This document shows, piece by piece, positions 61,778 to 64,000 of a stretch of DNA of 64,000 nt. Below the pieces are notes generated by a model that worked only from the letters and a program-made list of their open reading frames with translations, ran no database searches and was not told the origin of the DNA. Positions within the stretch are counted from its first letter, which is position 1, and every line of letters begins with the position of its first letter. Both the position numbers and the translations under genes were made by a program. This DNA comes from Chrysomallon squamiferum. Taxonomy: Eukaryota; Mollusca; Gastropoda; Neomphalida; Peltospiridae. The DNA is taken from contig CM022670.1 in assembly GCA_012295275.1 (NCBI GenBank), positions 16,978,698-17,042,697 of the forward strand, read 5' to 3'.

Positions 61778-63549
61778 TAACAATAACAATAATAATAATG
61801 GTAGTAATAATGATAATGATAATAAAAAGTCTTTATTACTGTTGAGCAACAACAGTAATAATAATAAATAATAACAACAATAATAACAATAACAACAACT
61901 TAGGTTTACTCACACAGATAATAATCTCGTCACAGACAATAATTGGCTGAACTTAACACTAGGTTCTGCTGCCCGTGTAACTAACAAAACGTTAAATCAG
62001 CCTCCGCCCACCAGGTTATTAACGTTAAATTCAACCGCGCTCATCATGTAGCTTAATTCCCACTCACCATATCACCAGTGTTATGAGAACCATTGTTGCT
62101 GCATTGAGTGACTCGAAGAAATATCGTAGTGGCCGTCCGGCCTTGCCCAAGTGGTTGATGACGCATCCCAGAGCTATCGAGAAGACGATTAGACCAAGAA
62201 CATTGGTTCCATCTTTCGTTAGCAGTTTCGGGCTGTCTTGGAGTACGCCTGGAACAGAAAGGTTTCTAGACAAAGGTAATTATATTGTCTTTCATTGTGC
62301 TTAAATTATATATTTTTAGAAAGATTTAGTTAGTGTATTAACAGAGGTTTTTAAGCATATCCGCCTTTATGTTTGTACACAATGATACTCATATACGTTC
62401 GCATGCAAGAAAACAAACATAGCAACATATATACAACGGACAAGGACAAAGACAGGGACAGACAGAATGAAAGAAAGAAATATGTACACGAGTATAATAT
62501 ATAATCAGCTATCTACCTAACATACATATGTGTGTATGTATTTATATGTGTTTTGTTTGTATGTGTGTGTATGTGCATAGAGAAAGAGAGAGAGAGATTA
62601 ACATACAAACACATTCACACATATACAAGCATTCATAGGCAACAAAACAAAACAAGCACATACCCATACATACTTATGCACGTATGTACGAACATAAAAA
62701 CATGCATATACATACATACTGACAAAAAATATACTCACATACATACATACATAAATATACACATACATATATAAATATACACATAACTACCTAACTAATA
62801 CAAATAATTAATTACCTGTGGGATTTTCATCCGACGTCACATTTAACGTTCTTGGGTCTGTTTCCAGCTAAAAGAGGATCATTTTAAAATGATAGAACAT
62901 TGTATACATTGTTAATAATGGGAGTCAGTTATTTACTGTGAGAAGACTCCCATTAAAATCTTGCTTAAGACATCAAGTCATTATGATTATCTCCTTATTT
63001 AAGCTAACAGAATTTTAAAAGATGTTTTCATGGTAAAATTTGCTGATGGTTTTTTTCTTCTTCATATTTTGTTGTTATGTGTAGTTATAGCTATTTAAAA
63101 AGCTTCATTCATATTACTAATACATAATTTATTAATGCGGAATGACAGCTGAAAAAAATTACTCATAAAACACAAATGTGGCAGCTGTGTATGTTAAATG
63201 GAAGTCCTGGTTAAACACTATGAAGTAAGAGGAGATGTCGTGCAAAAGACAAAACACCAAACACACACAAAAACAAAAAACACCAAAAACAAAAACACCC
63301 CCTCACAACATCATTCTGTTGTTGAAAAGCAAACAAACAAACAAACAAACAAACAAACAAGCAAGCAAGCAAACAAAACAACAAAGCAAAACAATAATAT
63401 AATTAAACCTTAATTTTTATATGGATATGTGTGTAAACTTGATATTATAATTACATTTACGTGCATGCATTGTTGGGTTATATATGTAAACCAGATAACT
63501 TCCTACCTTTTCAAAACATGCAGTAACGATGTTTTGTGGAAAACAGTTT
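59258..63549 (-). CDS. SLC1A: Excitatory amino acid transporter (SLC1 family), 5' end missing
   Basis: Sodium-coupled glutamate/aspartate uptake carrier of the plasma membrane. Exons in transcript order: 63549-63507, 62867-62816, 62248-62068, 61577-61343, 60957-60763, 60154-60020, 59540-59258 (stop TGA 59260-59258). Reads [13 protein letters not shown] after TM3, [27 protein letters not shown], the HP1 motif SSSATLP, the [18 protein letters not shown] signature of TM7, [17 protein letters not shown] (HP2) and [12 protein letters not shown]. The Arg in DRFRT is the side chain that selects acidic substrates in EAATs, unlike the ASCT neutral carriers. The first exons (TM1-TM3) lie beyond position 64000. 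Exon 61577-61343 has one surplus base at GG 61456-61457 that breaks the frame in a conserved stretch. The C-terminus ends Thr-Arg-Leu, a class I PDZ ligand. Confidence 0.92.
59550..60220. repeat. AAT/CTA trinucleotide microsatellite clusters around transporter exons
   Basis: (AAT)n at about 59557-59609 and 60157-60220 and a mixed (CTA/CTG)n region at 59875-60015 flank the exon 60154-60020 closely. Poly-Asn or poly-Leu frames here are repeat translations. Confidence 0.9.
60020..60957 (-). CDS. SLC1A: Transporter exons with substrate/sodium core (TM7, HP2)
   Basis: Exon 60957-60763 supplies the end of HP1 (SATLPVT) and NMDGT with its flanks. Exon 60154-60020 supplies HP2 and the start of TM8 (DWFL). 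Phases agree (2-2) with the neighbouring exons, and microsatellites of AAT and GA type fill the introns. Confidence 0.9.
60341..60521. repeat. (TTTA)n and (GA)n microsatellites
   Basis: Short TTTA repeats at 60341-60362 and an uninterrupted run of about 35 GA units at 60451-60521, both in a transporter intron. Confidence 0.95.
61182..61302. repeat. (CT)n(CA)n compound microsatellite
   Basis: About 34 CT units pass directly into CA units in the intron just downstream (in transcript terms) of the frame-broken transporter exon. Confidence 0.95.
61343..61577 (-). CDS. SLC1A: Transporter exon with single-base frame break
   Basis: The first half reads [17 protein letters not shown] in one frame. 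After GG at 61456-61457 the family sequence ([20 protein letters not shown]) continues in the next frame up to the donor at 61342. Exon length (235) is one base over the multiple of three that its flanking phases require. Confidence 0.85.
61719..61900. repeat. (AAT)n microsatellite in transporter intron
   Basis: Long AAT-type run decaying into AAC/AAT mixtures. No coding function. Confidence 0.95.
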
Positions 63550-64000
63550 CTGAAAATAATAATAATAACAACAACAACTATAATAATAATGATGATAATA
63601 ACAATAGCAATAATAATAATAACAACAACAACAACTATACTATCGTTAATCCAATCTATCAATCTATTATTATTATTATCATTAAACAGCAATTCTACAT
63701 TTATCAAAAAATATTATTTTCTTCGTTTCCTTAATGCATGAATGTTTAGATATACCCACGTTCAAAATACTTTTTGTATAAAATTATATATATATACATT
63801 CATACATACATACATACATATACATATACATACACGCATACGCACACACACATACATACATATATAAATGGCTACCTAACAAATGCAAATTATATACATA
63901 AATAAACATGACACTCACAAGCATACAGTGCTGATATATTTATTTATTCACCAAACTTTTGAAGTGAGACTTGAAAGAGACAAGTTCGGGTCAGGACGTA
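63550..64000. other. Transporter intron running off the window
   Basis: Contains AAT/AAC trinucleotide repeats (63555-63680) and CATA repeats (63785-63865). No further exon of the transporter was found before the window end. Confidence 0.55.

Noticed and set aside
59477-61871. Poly-Asn and poly-Leu open frames
   Set aside because: They are (AAT)n repeats read in frame; the real coding strand here is the transporter on the other strand.

Overview
The window is animal nuclear DNA: AT-rich, full of microsatellites, with short exons bounded by GT/AG introns of about 100 bases to 3 kb. The gene content (one VLDL/lipophorin-type receptor, a secreted F-type plus C-type lectin fusion, a giant ankyrin/ZU5/death-domain protein, and an excitatory amino acid transporter) suggests a lophotrochozoan invertebrate, most likely a mollusc. 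That placement is inference from family content, not from a diagnostic marker.

Layout. (1) 1226-15982, + strand: a complete 19-exon lipoprotein receptor with eight LDL-A repeats, two EGF modules, a YWTD propeller, a third EGF, a Thr/Ser/Asn-rich stalk, one membrane segment and an FDNPVY endocytosis signal. A long microsatellite-rich 3' UTR follows. (2) 21059-24028, - strand: a secreted protein joining a fucolectin-type (F-type lectin) domain to a long-form C-type lectin domain. (3) 26186-55007, + strand: about 26 exons for a protein of roughly 4,500 residues. It has a novel N-terminal module, many ankyrin-like repeats, a duplicated Cys/His finger exon, a large unassigned region with internal repetition, three one-exon ankyrin repeats, two ZU5 domains, a UPA domain, a death domain and a second death-fold-like module. 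(4) 59258-63549, - strand: the 3' seven exons of an SLC1-family glutamate/aspartate transporter. Its 5' part lies beyond the window.

The lectin gene and the giant gene are divergent, with about 2.2 kb between their start codons. The receptor and lectin genes are convergent, as are the giant gene and the transporter. The lectin and the giant death-domain gene could both act in innate immunity, one outside and one inside the cell, but that link is inference.

The most interesting candidate is gene 3. Its second ZU5 domain ends in His-Phe-Ser exactly where PIDD1 and the NLRP1/CARD8 FIIND domains self-cleave. This would release a UPA-death-domain C-terminal fragment from a huge ankyrin sensor.

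A caution applies throughout. The giant gene, the lectin and the transporter each carry single-base frame breaks, most at or beside short homopolymers. These look more like assembly or read indels than three independent pseudogenes, but only reads or cDNA can decide.
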